64,000 nt of DNA from Agromyces sp. Marseille-P2726 (GTDB lineage Bacteria > Actinomycetota > Actinomycetes > Actinomycetales > Microbacteriaceae): contig NZ_CADDWM010000001.1 in NCBI RefSeq assembly GCF_902809835.1, forward strand, positions 1-64,000. The letters are read 5' to 3'. The number at the start of each line of letters is the position of its first letter. Position 1 is the stretch's first letter. The notes beneath the pieces are model-generated. The model had not been told where the DNA came from. It searched no databases and was given only the letters and a program-made list of their open reading frames with translations. This document shows positions 33,319 to 41,239 of this stretch, piece after piece. The translations under genes and the position numbers were made by a program.

Positions 33319-36163
33319 AACGGCGTCGCCGCTCCAGCACCCGGATGCCGACCTTCCGAAGCTCCTCGACCCAGAGCACGATCGACGCCATCGCGGCGCA
33401 CACGAGCCAGTGCGCTCCGTCGAGCGATGCCGTGCCGAACGCCACCTGCAGCGGCGGCAGCAACACGACGGCGACCTGCAGCACGACGGCGAGCACCACG
33501 GCCCCCCACAGCCATCCGTTCGCGAACAGCCCGCGGAACGCGCTCGACGAGGCTGAGCGAGCATTGAACGCGGTGAACAGCCCCGCGAACACGAGCGTGG
33601 TGAAGCCGGCGGTGCGGGCCACCTCGAGCGTGTCCGTGCCGCCCGGGATCAACCCGCCGGGCAGGAAGATGTCCATCGTCAGCAGCGTGATGACCGAGAT
33701 CACCAAGCCCGTCACGGCGATCCCGATCCACATGCCGGTGTCGATCGCGCGGTCGTGCAGTCCTCGCGGCGGGCGGGCCATGACGTCGTCGATCTCGGGA
33801 TCGACGCCCATCGCCAGCGCAGGCCCCGAATCGGTGACGAGGTTGATCCAGAGGATCTGCGTCGCGAGCAGCGGCAGCACGAGCTCGCCCTCGGATGCCG
33901 CCGAGAGCCCCAGCACGCCGGCGAACACGATGCCGAAGAACACGGTGAGCACCTCGCCCATGTTCGAGTAGAGCAGGTACCGCAGGAACTTGCGGATGTT
34001 GTCGAAGATCACCCGCCCCTCGCGCACGGCGTGCACGATGGTCGCGAAGTCGTCATCGGCGAGCACCATCTTCGCCGCCTCTTTGGTGACCTCGGTGCCC
34101 GTGATGCCCATCGCGACGCCGATGTCGGCGGACTTCAGCGCGGGCGCGTCGTTCACGCCGTCGCCGGTCATGGCCACGATGTGCCCGTCGGCCTGCAGCG
34201 CGTCGACGATGCGCAGCTTGTGTTCGGGCGCCACGCGCGCGAACACCGACACCTCACGAACGGTCTCGCGGAGCCGCTGCTCGTCCATGCCATCGAGCTC
34301 GACGCCCGGCAGCGCCACCCCGTCCTCGGGGATGATGCCCAAGTCACGAGCGATGCGCGCTGCCGTCGCGGGATGGTCACCGGTGATCATGATGACCCGG
34401 ATGCCGGCGGTATGCGCCTCGGCGATCGCGGGTCGTGCCTCGGGGCGAGGCGGGTCGATGATCCCGACGACGCCGGCGTACACGAGGTCGTGCTCGTACG
34501 ACTCGTCGATCGGCGGCCGGTCCTCGCCGCCCGACATGTTCTGCAGCTCGGGCGCCGGACGGTACGCGACGCCGAGCGTGCGGAACGCGGCATCCGACAG
34601 CGCCTCGACGGCGGCGAGCGCACGTGCCCTGCGTTCCGCGTCGAGCGGCACGGTGGCATCGCCGACCTGCACGTGCGAGCAGTGCTCGAGCAGTACGTCG
34701 GGCGCACCCTTGCTGAAGAGGAGCACCGCACCGTTCTCATGCCGGTGGGCGGTCGACATCATCTTGCGCTCGGAGCTGAACGGCACTTCCCCCACACGGC
34801 CGTAGTGCGAGGTGCGCTCGATCGTCCCCTCGAGCTTGCGGGCCGCGACCAGGAACGCCGCCTCGGTCGGATCGCCCTGGATCTCCCACTCACCGTCGTG
34901 CTCGGCGAGCTGCGCGTCGTTGGCGAGCGATCCGGCACCGAGTACGAACTGCGCCTCGCGGTGCAGTTCGCCCTCCGTGACCTCCGATCCGCCGCTCGTG
35001 GCACGACCGACGGGCGCATAACCCACGCCGCTGAGATCGACGGTGCCCGACGCCGTGACGACCCGCTCGATCGTCATCTGGTTCGTCGTGAGCGTGCCGG
35101 TCTTGTCGGTGCAGATGACGGATGCCGACCCCAGCGTCTCGACGCTCGAGAGGTTCTTCACCACCGCGTTGCGCTTCGCCATGCGCTGCACCCCGAGCGC
35201 GAGCACGACGGACAGCACGGCCGGGAGGCCCTCGGGCACGGCCGCCACGGCGAGGGAGACGCCGAGCAGCAGCACCTGCACGAAATCCGTCGGCGTGCTG
35301 ATGCCCTCGAGGAGCGCGATCGTGATCATCACGACGAGGGCGATCACCACCACGATGCGACCCAGCAGCTTGCCGAGGTGGTTGACCTCGTTCTGCAGCG
35401 GTGTGGGCTCCTCGACGGTCTCGTCGAGCATGGTCGCGATGGCACCCATCTCGGTGGACATGCCGGTCGACGTGACGATGGCGCGCCCGGTTCCGCGGCT
35501 GACTGCCGTGCCCTTGTAGACCATGTCGGTGCGATCGCCCAGCGGGATCGCCTCCGAGCGCTCGATCGTTGCGGGGCGCTTCTCGACGGCGGCGCTCTCG
35601 CCGGTGAGGGACGCCTCCGCGACACGAAGCGCGTTCGCACGGAACAGGCGGCCGTCGGCTCCGACCTGGTCACCCTCGGCGAGCACGAGGATGTCGCCGG
35701 GCACGAGTTCCGCACTCGGCACCGAGGTCAGTTCGCCATCGCGCAGCACCGTCGACTGGGCGCGGGTCATCACCGAGAGCGCCGCCACCGCGTTCTCGGC
35801 GCGGGCCTCCTGGATGAGGCCGAGCGCCGCGTTGAGCAGGATGATCGCGAGGATCACGATCGCGTCGATCGGCAGGCCGTCGGCTCCCTCGAGGAGCCAC
35901 GCGATGAACGAGATGGCGACGGCGACGAGCAGCAGCAGGATGAGCGGGTCGGTGAACTGAGCGAGGATCCGCCGCCACAGCGGATTGCGCCGGGTGCTGC
36001 GCAGCTCGTTCGGGCCGGCCTCGGCGAGCCGCCGGGATGCCTCTTCGCTCGAAAGGCCGCGGTCGGGGTCGACGCCGAGAGCGCGTGCGACGGCTGCGGC
36101 ATCCGTTCGCACCGGATCAGGCACATCGGGCAGGTCGATCGAGGCCTCCGAGCGATTCGGCAT
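33305..36163 (-). CDS. Calcium-type (P2A) cation-transporting P-type ATPase
   Basis: A 952-residue ATPase. Seen: N-terminal cation-ATPase domain (LSSEEASRRLAEAGPNEL), ASLTGESAAVEK, PEGLPAVLSVVLALGVQRMA (TM4 PEGL motif), CTDKTGTLTTNQM with phosphorylated Asp about 353, MTGDGVNDAPALK and C-terminal helices with WINLVTDSGPALAMG. It pumps Ca2+ or a related cation out. ATG 36163 is chosen, having GAGG upstream; GTG 36190 is possible. The final residues SVVE and stop come from the dispersed repeat. Divergent from the copper ATPase. Confidence 0.93.
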   Translation of the reverse strand: MPNRSEASIDLPDVPDPVRTDAAAVARALGVDPDRGLSSEEASRRLAEAGPNELRSTRRNPLWRRILAQFTDPLILLLLVAVAISFIAWLLEGADGLPIDAIVILAIILLNAALGLIQEARAENAVAALSVMTRAQSTVLRDGELTSVPSAELVPGDILVLAEGDQVGADGRLFRANALRVAEASLTGESAAVEKRPATIERSEAIPLGDRTDMVYKGTAVSRGTGRAIVTSTGMSTEMGAIATMLDETVEEPTPLQNEVNHLGKLLGRIVVVIALVVMITIALLEGISTPTDFVQVLLLGVSLAVAAVPEGLPAVLSVVLALGVQRMAKRNAVVKNLSSVETLGSASVICTDKTGTLTTNQMTIERVVTASGTVDLSGVGYAPVGRATSGGSEVTEGELHREAQFVLGAGSLANDAQLAEHDGEWEIQGDPTEAAFLVAARKLEGTIERTSHYGRVGEVPFSSERKMMSTAHRHENGAVLLFSKGAPDVLLEHCSHVQVGDATVPLDAERRARALAAVEALSDAAFRTLGVAYRPAPELQNMSGGEDRPPIDESYEHDLVYAGVVGIIDPPRPEARPAIAEAHTAGIRVIMITGDHPATAARIARDLGIIPEDGVALPGVELDGMDEQRLRETVREVSVFARVAPEHKLRIVDALQADGHIVAMTGDGVNDAPALKSADIGVAMGITGTEVTKEAAKMVLADDDFATIVHAVREGRVIFDNIRKFLRYLLYSNMGEVLTVFFGIVFAGVLGLSAASEGELVLPLLATQILWINLVTDSGPALAMGVDPEIDDVMARPPRGLHDRAIDTGMWIGIAVTGLVISVITLLTMDIFLPGGLIPGGTDTLEVARTAGFTTLVFAGLFTAFNARSASSSAFRGLFANGWLWGAVVLAVVLQVAVVLLPPLQVAFGTASLDGAHWLVCAAMASIVLWVEELRKVGIRVLERRRRSVVE

Positions 36164-36205
36164 GCCCTCATCCTCTGGGTGCCGGTTCACCTCCGCAAGG
36201 ACGGA

Positions 36206-36222
36206 ATACCCGGCTGGGGTAT
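36206..36222. promoter_or_regulatory. CsoR-like copper operator
   Basis: ATACCCGGCTGGGGTAT is a G/C-tract palindrome with ATACC and GGTAT ends, the form bound by the Cu(I) repressor CsoR. It lies 33 bp upstream of the CopB-type ATPase start and between divergent genes. No csoR gene is in the window, so the repressor would act from elsewhere. Confidence 0.6.
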
Positions 36223-36254
36223 CTGGTTGCAGCCAGCATCAGGGAGGACAATCG

Positions 36255-38633
36255 ATGCACATGACCGGCGACGACATACACGAACGCGGGCACGAACACC
36301 ATGGCGGACACCCCCATGGGCAGGATGCTCGGACGACCGGGACGATGGCCGAATCGCCCGGTGCGCACGGCGCCCCGCACGACGCGCACACCGGGCACGA
36401 GGCGCACGCCGGTCACGAGGCACACGCCGGACACGACATGCACGCCGGACACGACGCGCACGCCGGGCACGACGCGCACGCCGGACACGACATGCACGCC
36501 GGACACGACGCGCACGCCGAGCACGACGCGCACGCGGGCCATGGCGGCCACGGTGATCACGTCGGCCAGTTCCGGCGCCTGTTCTGGATCATGCTCGTGC
36601 TCGCGGTGCCCACGATCCTCTTCAGCCCGATGTTCGCCGGGATCATCGGGTACTCGCTGCCCGACAACGCGCTGATCCCGTGGATCTCGCCGGTGCTCGG
36701 CACCGTGCTCTACTTCTGGGGCGGCCGCCCGTTCCTCACCGGCGCCTGGTCGGAGCTCAAGGCCCGCCAGCCCGGCATGATGCTCCTCATCGGCCTCGCC
36801 ATCACCGTGGCGTACTTCGCCTCGCTCGGCGCGACCCTCGGCGTGCTCGATCACGCCCTCGACTTCTGGTGGGAGCTGGCGCTCCTGATCGTGATCATGC
36901 TGCTCGGCCACTGGCTCGAGATGCGCTCGATCGCGGCGACCTCGTCGGCGCTCGACGCGCTGGCGGCGCTGCTTCCCGACGAGGCGGAGCGGGTGGTCTC
37001 GACGGGCTCGCCCGCCGGGGGTGCGGGCGGCACGTCGACCGTCGAGATCGTGTCGCCGTCGGAGCTGCGCGTGGGCGACGTGGTGATCGTGCGTCCCGGC
37101 GGACGCGTGCCCGCCGACGGCGAGGTCGTCGACGGCACCGCCGCCATGGACGAGTCCATGATCACCGGCGAGTCCACGACGGTGAGCCGCGGCCCCGGCG
37201 ACCACGTGGTCGCGGGCACGGTCGCGACCGACACCGCGATCCGCGTGCGGGTCTCGGCCGTGGGCGACGACACCGCCCTTGCCGGCATCCAACGCCTCGT
37301 CGCCCAGGCGCAGGCTTCGAGCACCCGTGCGCAGCGCCTCGCCGACCGTGCCGCCGGATGGCTGTTCTGGTTCGCGCTCGGGGTGGGCGTCATCACCGCG
37401 ATCGTCTGGACCCTGCTCGGCAACCCCGACGACGCCGTCGTGCGCACCATCACCGTGCTCGTGATCGCGTGCCCCCACGCGCTCGGCCTCGCCATTCCGC
37501 TCGTCGTCTCGATCGCGACCGAGCGAGCCGCCCGCGGAGGCGTGCTCGTCACCGATCGCCTCGCCCTCGAGACCATGCGCACCGTCGACGCGGTGCTCTT
37601 CGACAAGACGGGCACGCTCACCAAGGGCGAACCGGCCGTGACGGACGCGTTCGCGGCGCCGGGCTTCAACCCCGACCAGCTGATCGCGCTCGCCGCTGCG
37701 GCGGAGTCGTTCTCGGAGCATCCCCTGGCCAAGGCCATCGTCGCGGATGCCTCGCGGCGCGGCCTCACGGTGTCGTCCGCGACGGACTTCGAGGCCTCGG
37801 CCGCGATCGGCGTGCGCGCGCTCGTCGACGGGCGCACCGTGCACGTCGGCGGCCCCGGGCTGCTCGCGCGTGAGGGGAAGCAGCCGCTCGCGGCATCCGC
37901 CGGCTGGCACGAAGCGGGCCAGACCGTGCTGCACGTGCTCGTCGGACCATCGGCCGGTTCGGGCGACCTCGAGGTCGTGGGCGCCATCGCGCTCGCCGAC
38001 GAGGTGCGGCCCGAGTCGCGCGAGGCGGTCGATGCGCTGCACGCGCTGGGCATCCAGGTCGTGATGATCACGGGCGACGCGGAGCCCGTCGCCCGTTCCG
38101 TCGCCGCCCAGCTCGGCATCGATCGCGTGTTCGCCGGCGTACGCCCTGAGGACAAGGCCGCGAAGGTCCAGGAACTCCAGCGCGAGGGCCTCTCGGTCGC
38201 GATGGTCGGCGACGGCGTGAACGACGCGCCGGCACTCGCGCAGGCCGATGTCGGCATCGCGATCGGGGCGGGCACGGATGTCGCGATCGCATCGGCCGGC
38301 GTCATCCTCGCGTCATCCGACCCCCGCTCGGTGCTCTCGGTGATCGAGCTGTCACGTGCGAGCTACCGCAAGATGCAGCAGAACCTGTGGTGGGCCGCGG
38401 GCTACAACCTGATCTCGGTGCCGCTCGCGGCGGGGGTGCTCGCCCCGATCGGATTCGTGCTGCCGATGTCGGTCGGCGCCCTCCTGATGTCGCTGTCGAC
38501 GATCATCGTCGCGGCGAACGCGCAGCTGCTGCGTCGCCTCGACCTGCGCCCCGAGTCGTCGGCGCGGTCGGTGCTCGAGCGGGTCGGCAGCACGGGGTCG
38601 CCGCCGGTTCGGCAGACAGCGATCGCCCCGTAG
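36255..38633 (+). CDS. copB: CopB-type (P1B) copper/silver-transporting ATPase with His-rich N-terminus
   Basis: A 792-residue heavy-metal ATPase. Seen: residues 1-100 very His-rich, including nine HAGHDA-like six-residue repeats (45-98); TGES in DESMITGESTTVS; metal-binding CPH in the sixth helix (VIACPHALGLA, Cys406), typical of the CopB subgroup; DKTGT with Asp450; SEHPLAKAI; GDGVNDAPALAQ. AGGGAGGA (36241-36248) precedes ATG 36255. The upstream CsoR-like site suggests copper induction. No CxxC heavy-metal domain is present. Confidence 0.93.
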   Translation: MHMTGDDIHERGHEHHGGHPHGQDARTTGTMAESPGAHGAPHDAHTGHEAHAGHEAHAGHDMHAGHDAHAGHDAHAGHDMHAGHDAHAEHDAHAGHGGHGDHVGQFRRLFWIMLVLAVPTILFSPMFAGIIGYSLPDNALIPWISPVLGTVLYFWGGRPFLTGAWSELKARQPGMMLLIGLAITVAYFASLGATLGVLDHALDFWWELALLIVIMLLGHWLEMRSIAATSSALDALAALLPDEAERVVSTGSPAGGAGGTSTVEIVSPSELRVGDVVIVRPGGRVPADGEVVDGTAAMDESMITGESTTVSRGPGDHVVAGTVATDTAIRVRVSAVGDDTALAGIQRLVAQAQASSTRAQRLADRAAGWLFWFALGVGVITAIVWTLLGNPDDAVVRTITVLVIACPHALGLAIPLVVSIATERAARGGVLVTDRLALETMRTVDAVLFDKTGTLTKGEPAVTDAFAAPGFNPDQLIALAAAAESFSEHPLAKAIVADASRRGLTVSSATDFEASAAIGVRALVDGRTVHVGGPGLLAREGKQPLAASAGWHEAGQTVLHVLVGPSAGSGDLEVVGAIALADEVRPESREAVDALHALGIQVVMITGDAEPVARSVAAQLGIDRVFAGVRPEDKAAKVQELQREGLSVAMVGDGVNDAPALAQADVGIAIGAGTDVAIASAGVILASSDPRSVLSVIELSRASYRKMQQNLWWAAGYNLISVPLAAGVLAPIGFVLPMSVGALLMSLSTIIVAANAQLLRRLDLRPESSARSVLERVGSTGSPPVRQTAIAP
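36387..36548 (+). repeat. 18-bp tandem repeat coding the His-rich copper-binding tail
   Basis: Nine 18-bp units of the type CACGCCGGACACGACGCG, coding HAGHD(A/M). Variation is limited to a few positions, so copy number probably changes easily. Confidence 0.88.
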
Positions 38634-38685
38634 GCGTTCGGCTCCGATCTGGGCGACGGCACCGTGGACGGGTAGCGTGTCGGGC

Positions 38686-39054
38686 ATGGACGACTCGATC
38701 GCGGTGCTCGTCGCGGGCGCCGAGAAGCGACTGCTCGAACCCGAGGTGCGAGGCGACCCCGAATCGCTCGGCGAACTGCTGCACGAATCCTTCCGAGAGA
38801 TCGGCAAGAGCGGCCGGCTCTGGACGCGCGACGCCCTGATCGACGTGATGACGGGATCCGACGCGGTCGAGCTCCAGTCGGCCGTCGTCACGGGCGAGCA
38901 CGTCGAGCTCGTGGCGCCCGACCTGGCGCTGCTCACCTACACGCTCGACGCGAACGGCGAGCGCAGCCGCCGCAGCTCGCTCTGGCGCATCTCGGGCAAC
39001 CGGCCGCGACTCGTGTTCCACCAGGGCACGCCGCTCGGCCCCGGCGTCACGTGA
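38686..39054 (+). CDS. DUF4440 / NTF2-like protein
   Basis: A 122-residue protein with the SnoaL/NTF2 fold pattern: ALLEPEVRGDPES-type start, ESFREIGKSGRLWTRDALID, then TGEHVELVAPDLALLTYTLD and SSLWRISGNRPRLVFHQGTP. ATG 38686 preferred over GTG 38677. The function is unknown; members are small enzymes or binding domains. It stands alone 52 bp after copB. Confidence 0.82.
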   Translation: MDDSIAVLVAGAEKRLLEPEVRGDPESLGELLHESFREIGKSGRLWTRDALIDVMTGSDAVELQSAVVTGEHVELVAPDLALLTYTLDANGERSRRSSLWRISGNRPRLVFHQGTPLGPGVT

Positions 39055-39121
39055 GGTCTGGCGCCTCAGCGGCTCCCTGCGGAATATCGCTTGACCCGCC
39101 GCTGCGCCACTTGCGACTCGT

Positions 39122-39164
39122 CTGCGCCACTCGAGTTGGCGCGAAGGGTGCTGTAGTGGCGCAG
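39122..39164. repeat. 10-bp inverted repeat upstream of the YciI gene
   Basis: CTGCGCCACT (39122-39131) and AGTGGCGCAG (39155-39164) are perfect inverted copies with a 23-bp loop; a further partial copy, CTGCGCCACTTG, lies at 39102. The surrounding gap 39055-39282 holds no gene. It may be a terminator for the DUF4440 gene or a control site for the YciI/sigma pair. Confidence 0.55.
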
Positions 39165-39282
39165 CGCGTGCAGCATCGCGGATGCTCGAAGAATTCTGGG
39201 CGTGATGTCGATCGGCGGCGTCGCCGTTCGACGCCAGAGTGAAGGCGGGCACGTCGGCCCGCAACGACAGGGAGAGAACACG

Positions 39283-39717
39283 ATGAAGTACATGCTGATC
39301 ATGCGCGACAGCCAGGAGGCCATCGAGGCGTCGAAGGACCTCGACTTCAACGAGATCATCGCGGCCATGGGCGCGTACAACGAGTCGCTCATGAAGGCGG
39401 GCGTGCTCATCGGCGGCGAAGGCCTCGCGGGTGTCGAGGAGGGCTTCGTGGTCGACTTCGACTCGACCCCGCCGGTCGTCACCGACGGTCCTTACGCCGA
39501 GGCGAAGGAGCTGTTCAACGGCTTCTGGATGATCGAGGTCTCGAGCAAGGAGGAGGCTGCGGAGTGGGCCAAGCGGTGCCCGCTGGGTCCCGGCTCGAAG
39601 CTCGAGGTGCGTCGCGTCAACGAGCTCGAGGACTTCCCGCAGGACAACGAGTGGATCCAGAAGGAGGCCGGCTGGCGCGAGGAGCTCGAGAAGAAGGCCG
39701 CGGGCTCGAACGGCTGA
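39283..39717 (+). CDS. YciI-like DGPF-motif protein linked to ECF42 sigma factor
   Basis: A 144-residue protein. Seen: KYMLIMRDSQEAIE and VVTDGPYAEAKELFNGFWMIE, the DGPF/DGPY motif (68-71) of YCII-related proteins. It lies 4 bp before an ECF sigma factor of the TPR-tailed type. Known: ECF42 sigma factors are nearly always encoded with DGPF proteins and control them; the biochemical role is not settled. ATG 39283 with GGGAGAG just upstream. Confidence 0.88.
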   Translation: MKYMLIMRDSQEAIEASKDLDFNEIIAAMGAYNESLMKAGVLIGGEGLAGVEEGFVVDFDSTPPVVTDGPYAEAKELFNGFWMIEVSSKEEAAEWAKRCPLGPGSKLEVRRVNELEDFPQDNEWIQKEAGWREELEKKAAGSNG

Positions 39718-39721
39718 TTCC

Positions 39722-41062
39722 ATGACGACGGATGCCTCGGGCGCGGTCCACGTTTCGGGGGTTGAGGAGCCGACGACGTCGACGTCTCGAAACCCCGATG
39801 CCGACCGCGCCCGTCGGGCGCTCGGCGCGGTGTGGCGCATCGAATCGGCGCGCATCATCGCCACGCTGACGCGCTTCGTCGGCGACGTCGGACAGGCCGA
39901 GGACCTCGCGCAGGAGGCGATGCTCGAGGCGCTGCGGCAGTGGCCGTCGGAGGGCGTTCCGAACAACCCCGGCGCGTGGCTGACGACGGTTGCGAAACGC
40001 CGGGCCATCGACGGATGGCGCCGGCGCGAGCGGCTCGACGAGCGGTACGCCGCCATGGCGCGCGACCTCGAGCAGCAGGACGGCGCGGCATCCGGTCAGT
40101 TCTGGGACCCCGACACGATCGACGACGACATCCTGCGGCTGATCTTCGTCTCGTGCCACCCCGTGCTCTCGCGAGAGGCGCAGATCGCCCTGACGCTGCG
40201 CATCGTGGGCGGCCTCACGACCGAGGAGATCGCGCGCGCCTTCCTCGTCCCGGTCGCGACCGTGCAGCAGCGCATCGTGCGAGCCAAGAAGACGCTCGCC
40301 GCCGCGAACGTGCCGTTCGCGGTGCCCGACCCCGAGCAGTACGCCGAACGCCTCGGCTCCGTGCTGAGCGTGCTCTACCTGATCTTCAACGAGGGGTACC
40401 TGCCCGCCGCGGGCGAGGAATGGACCAGGCCGGATGTCTCGGCCGAGGCGTTGCGGCTCGCCCGAATGGTCGCGGGGCTCATGCCGCGCGAGCCCGAGGC
40501 GCAGTCGCTCGTGGCGCTCATGGAGTTCCAGGCGTCGCGGTTCCGGGCACGCGTCGCGCACGACGGGACGCCCGTGCCGCTCGACCAGCAGGATCGCTCC
40601 CGATGGGACCGTGCGCAGATCGAGCGCGGCCGCGCGGCACTCGCCCGGGCCGACCGCCTCGGGCGCGGGCGCGCCTCGTACGGGTTGCAGGCCGCCATCG
40701 CCGAGTGCCACGCGGTGGCGGCCTCGACCGACGAGACCGACTGGGCACGCATCGTCGTGCTCTACGAGGCACTGGGCCGCCTCGCGCCGTCGCCCGTGGT
40801 CGAGCTCAACCGCGCGGTCGCCGTGGCGATGTCGACCGGCCCGGCGAGCGCGCTGCGCATCGTCGACGACCTCGAGCGATCGGGCCGGCTCGCCGGCTAC
40901 CCCGGCCTGCCCGCCGTGCGTGCGGAGCTGCTCTCGCGTCTCGGGCGCTCGAACGAGGCGCGCGGCGAGTTCGAGGCGGCGGCGCGGCTCACCGGCAACG
41001 AGCGCGAACGGGCCGCGTTGCTCGCGAAGGCCGCCGCGCTCGCACCACCGGTGGTCGAGTAG
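39722..41062 (+). CDS. ECF42-type RNA polymerase sigma factor with TPR tail
   Basis: A 446-residue sigma factor. Residues about 45-105 are sigma region 2 (VGDVGQAEDLAQEAMLEAL, NNPGAWLTTVAKRRAIDGWR), 140-190 region 4 (LTLRIVGGLTTEEIARAFLV, VATVQQRIVRAKKTL). The remaining 250 residues are the DUF6596/TPR-like extension (FNEGYLPAAGEEW, LVALMEFQASRFRAR). No anti-sigma gene is near, as expected for this group. Odd: residues 12-25 come from a short repeat-like palindrome (39757-39796) and the last residues PPVVE and TAG stop come from the dispersed repeat. Confidence 0.93.
   Translation: MTTDASGAVHVSGVEEPTTSTSRNPDADRARRALGAVWRIESARIIATLTRFVGDVGQAEDLAQEAMLEALRQWPSEGVPNNPGAWLTTVAKRRAIDGWRRRERLDERYAAMARDLEQQDGAASGQFWDPDTIDDDILRLIFVSCHPVLSREAQIALTLRIVGGLTTEEIARAFLVPVATVQQRIVRAKKTLAAANVPFAVPDPEQYAERLGSVLSVLYLIFNEGYLPAAGEEWTRPDVSAEALRLARMVAGLMPREPEAQSLVALMEFQASRFRARVAHDGTPVPLDQQDRSRWDRAQIERGRAALARADRLGRGRASYGLQAAIAECHAVAASTDETDWARIVVLYEALGRLAPSPVVELNRAVAVAMSTGPASALRIVDDLERSGRLAGYPGLPAVRAELLSRLGRSNEARGEFEAAARLTGNERERAALLAKAAALAPPVVE
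39757..39796 (+). repeat. Short repeat-like palindrome near the sigma factor start
   Basis: GGGGTTGAGGAGCC at one end and GTCTCGAAACCCC at the other; the outer bases pair and the GAGGAGC/GTCTCGA words match the GAGGAG variant of the dispersed repeat. In frame with the non-conserved N-terminus. Confidence 0.55.
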
Positions 41063-41239
41063 CGCCCGGCGAAGCCGGACGCGTATTGCACCACCGGTGG
41101 TCGAGGAGCGCCCGGCGAAGCCGGACGCGTATTGCACCACCGGTGGTCGAGTAGCGCCCGGCGAAGCCGGACGCGTATCGAGACCAGCCCCAGGGGCCCC
41201 CGATCGGCGTCGCCTGCGGCGGCACTACACGATCACCGG
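41042..41239. repeat. 46-bp tandem repeats plus facing arm between sigma factor and RND genes
   Basis: Three direct units of 46 bp starting at 41042, 41088 and 41134 (GCACCACCGGTGGTCGAG, then core CCGGCGAAGCCGG). The last unit ends GCGTATCGAGAC and a facing arm ending CACTACACGATCACC follows. The first unit supplies the sigma factor stop and the last arm the RND exporter stop (PVIV then TAG). Confidence 0.9.
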
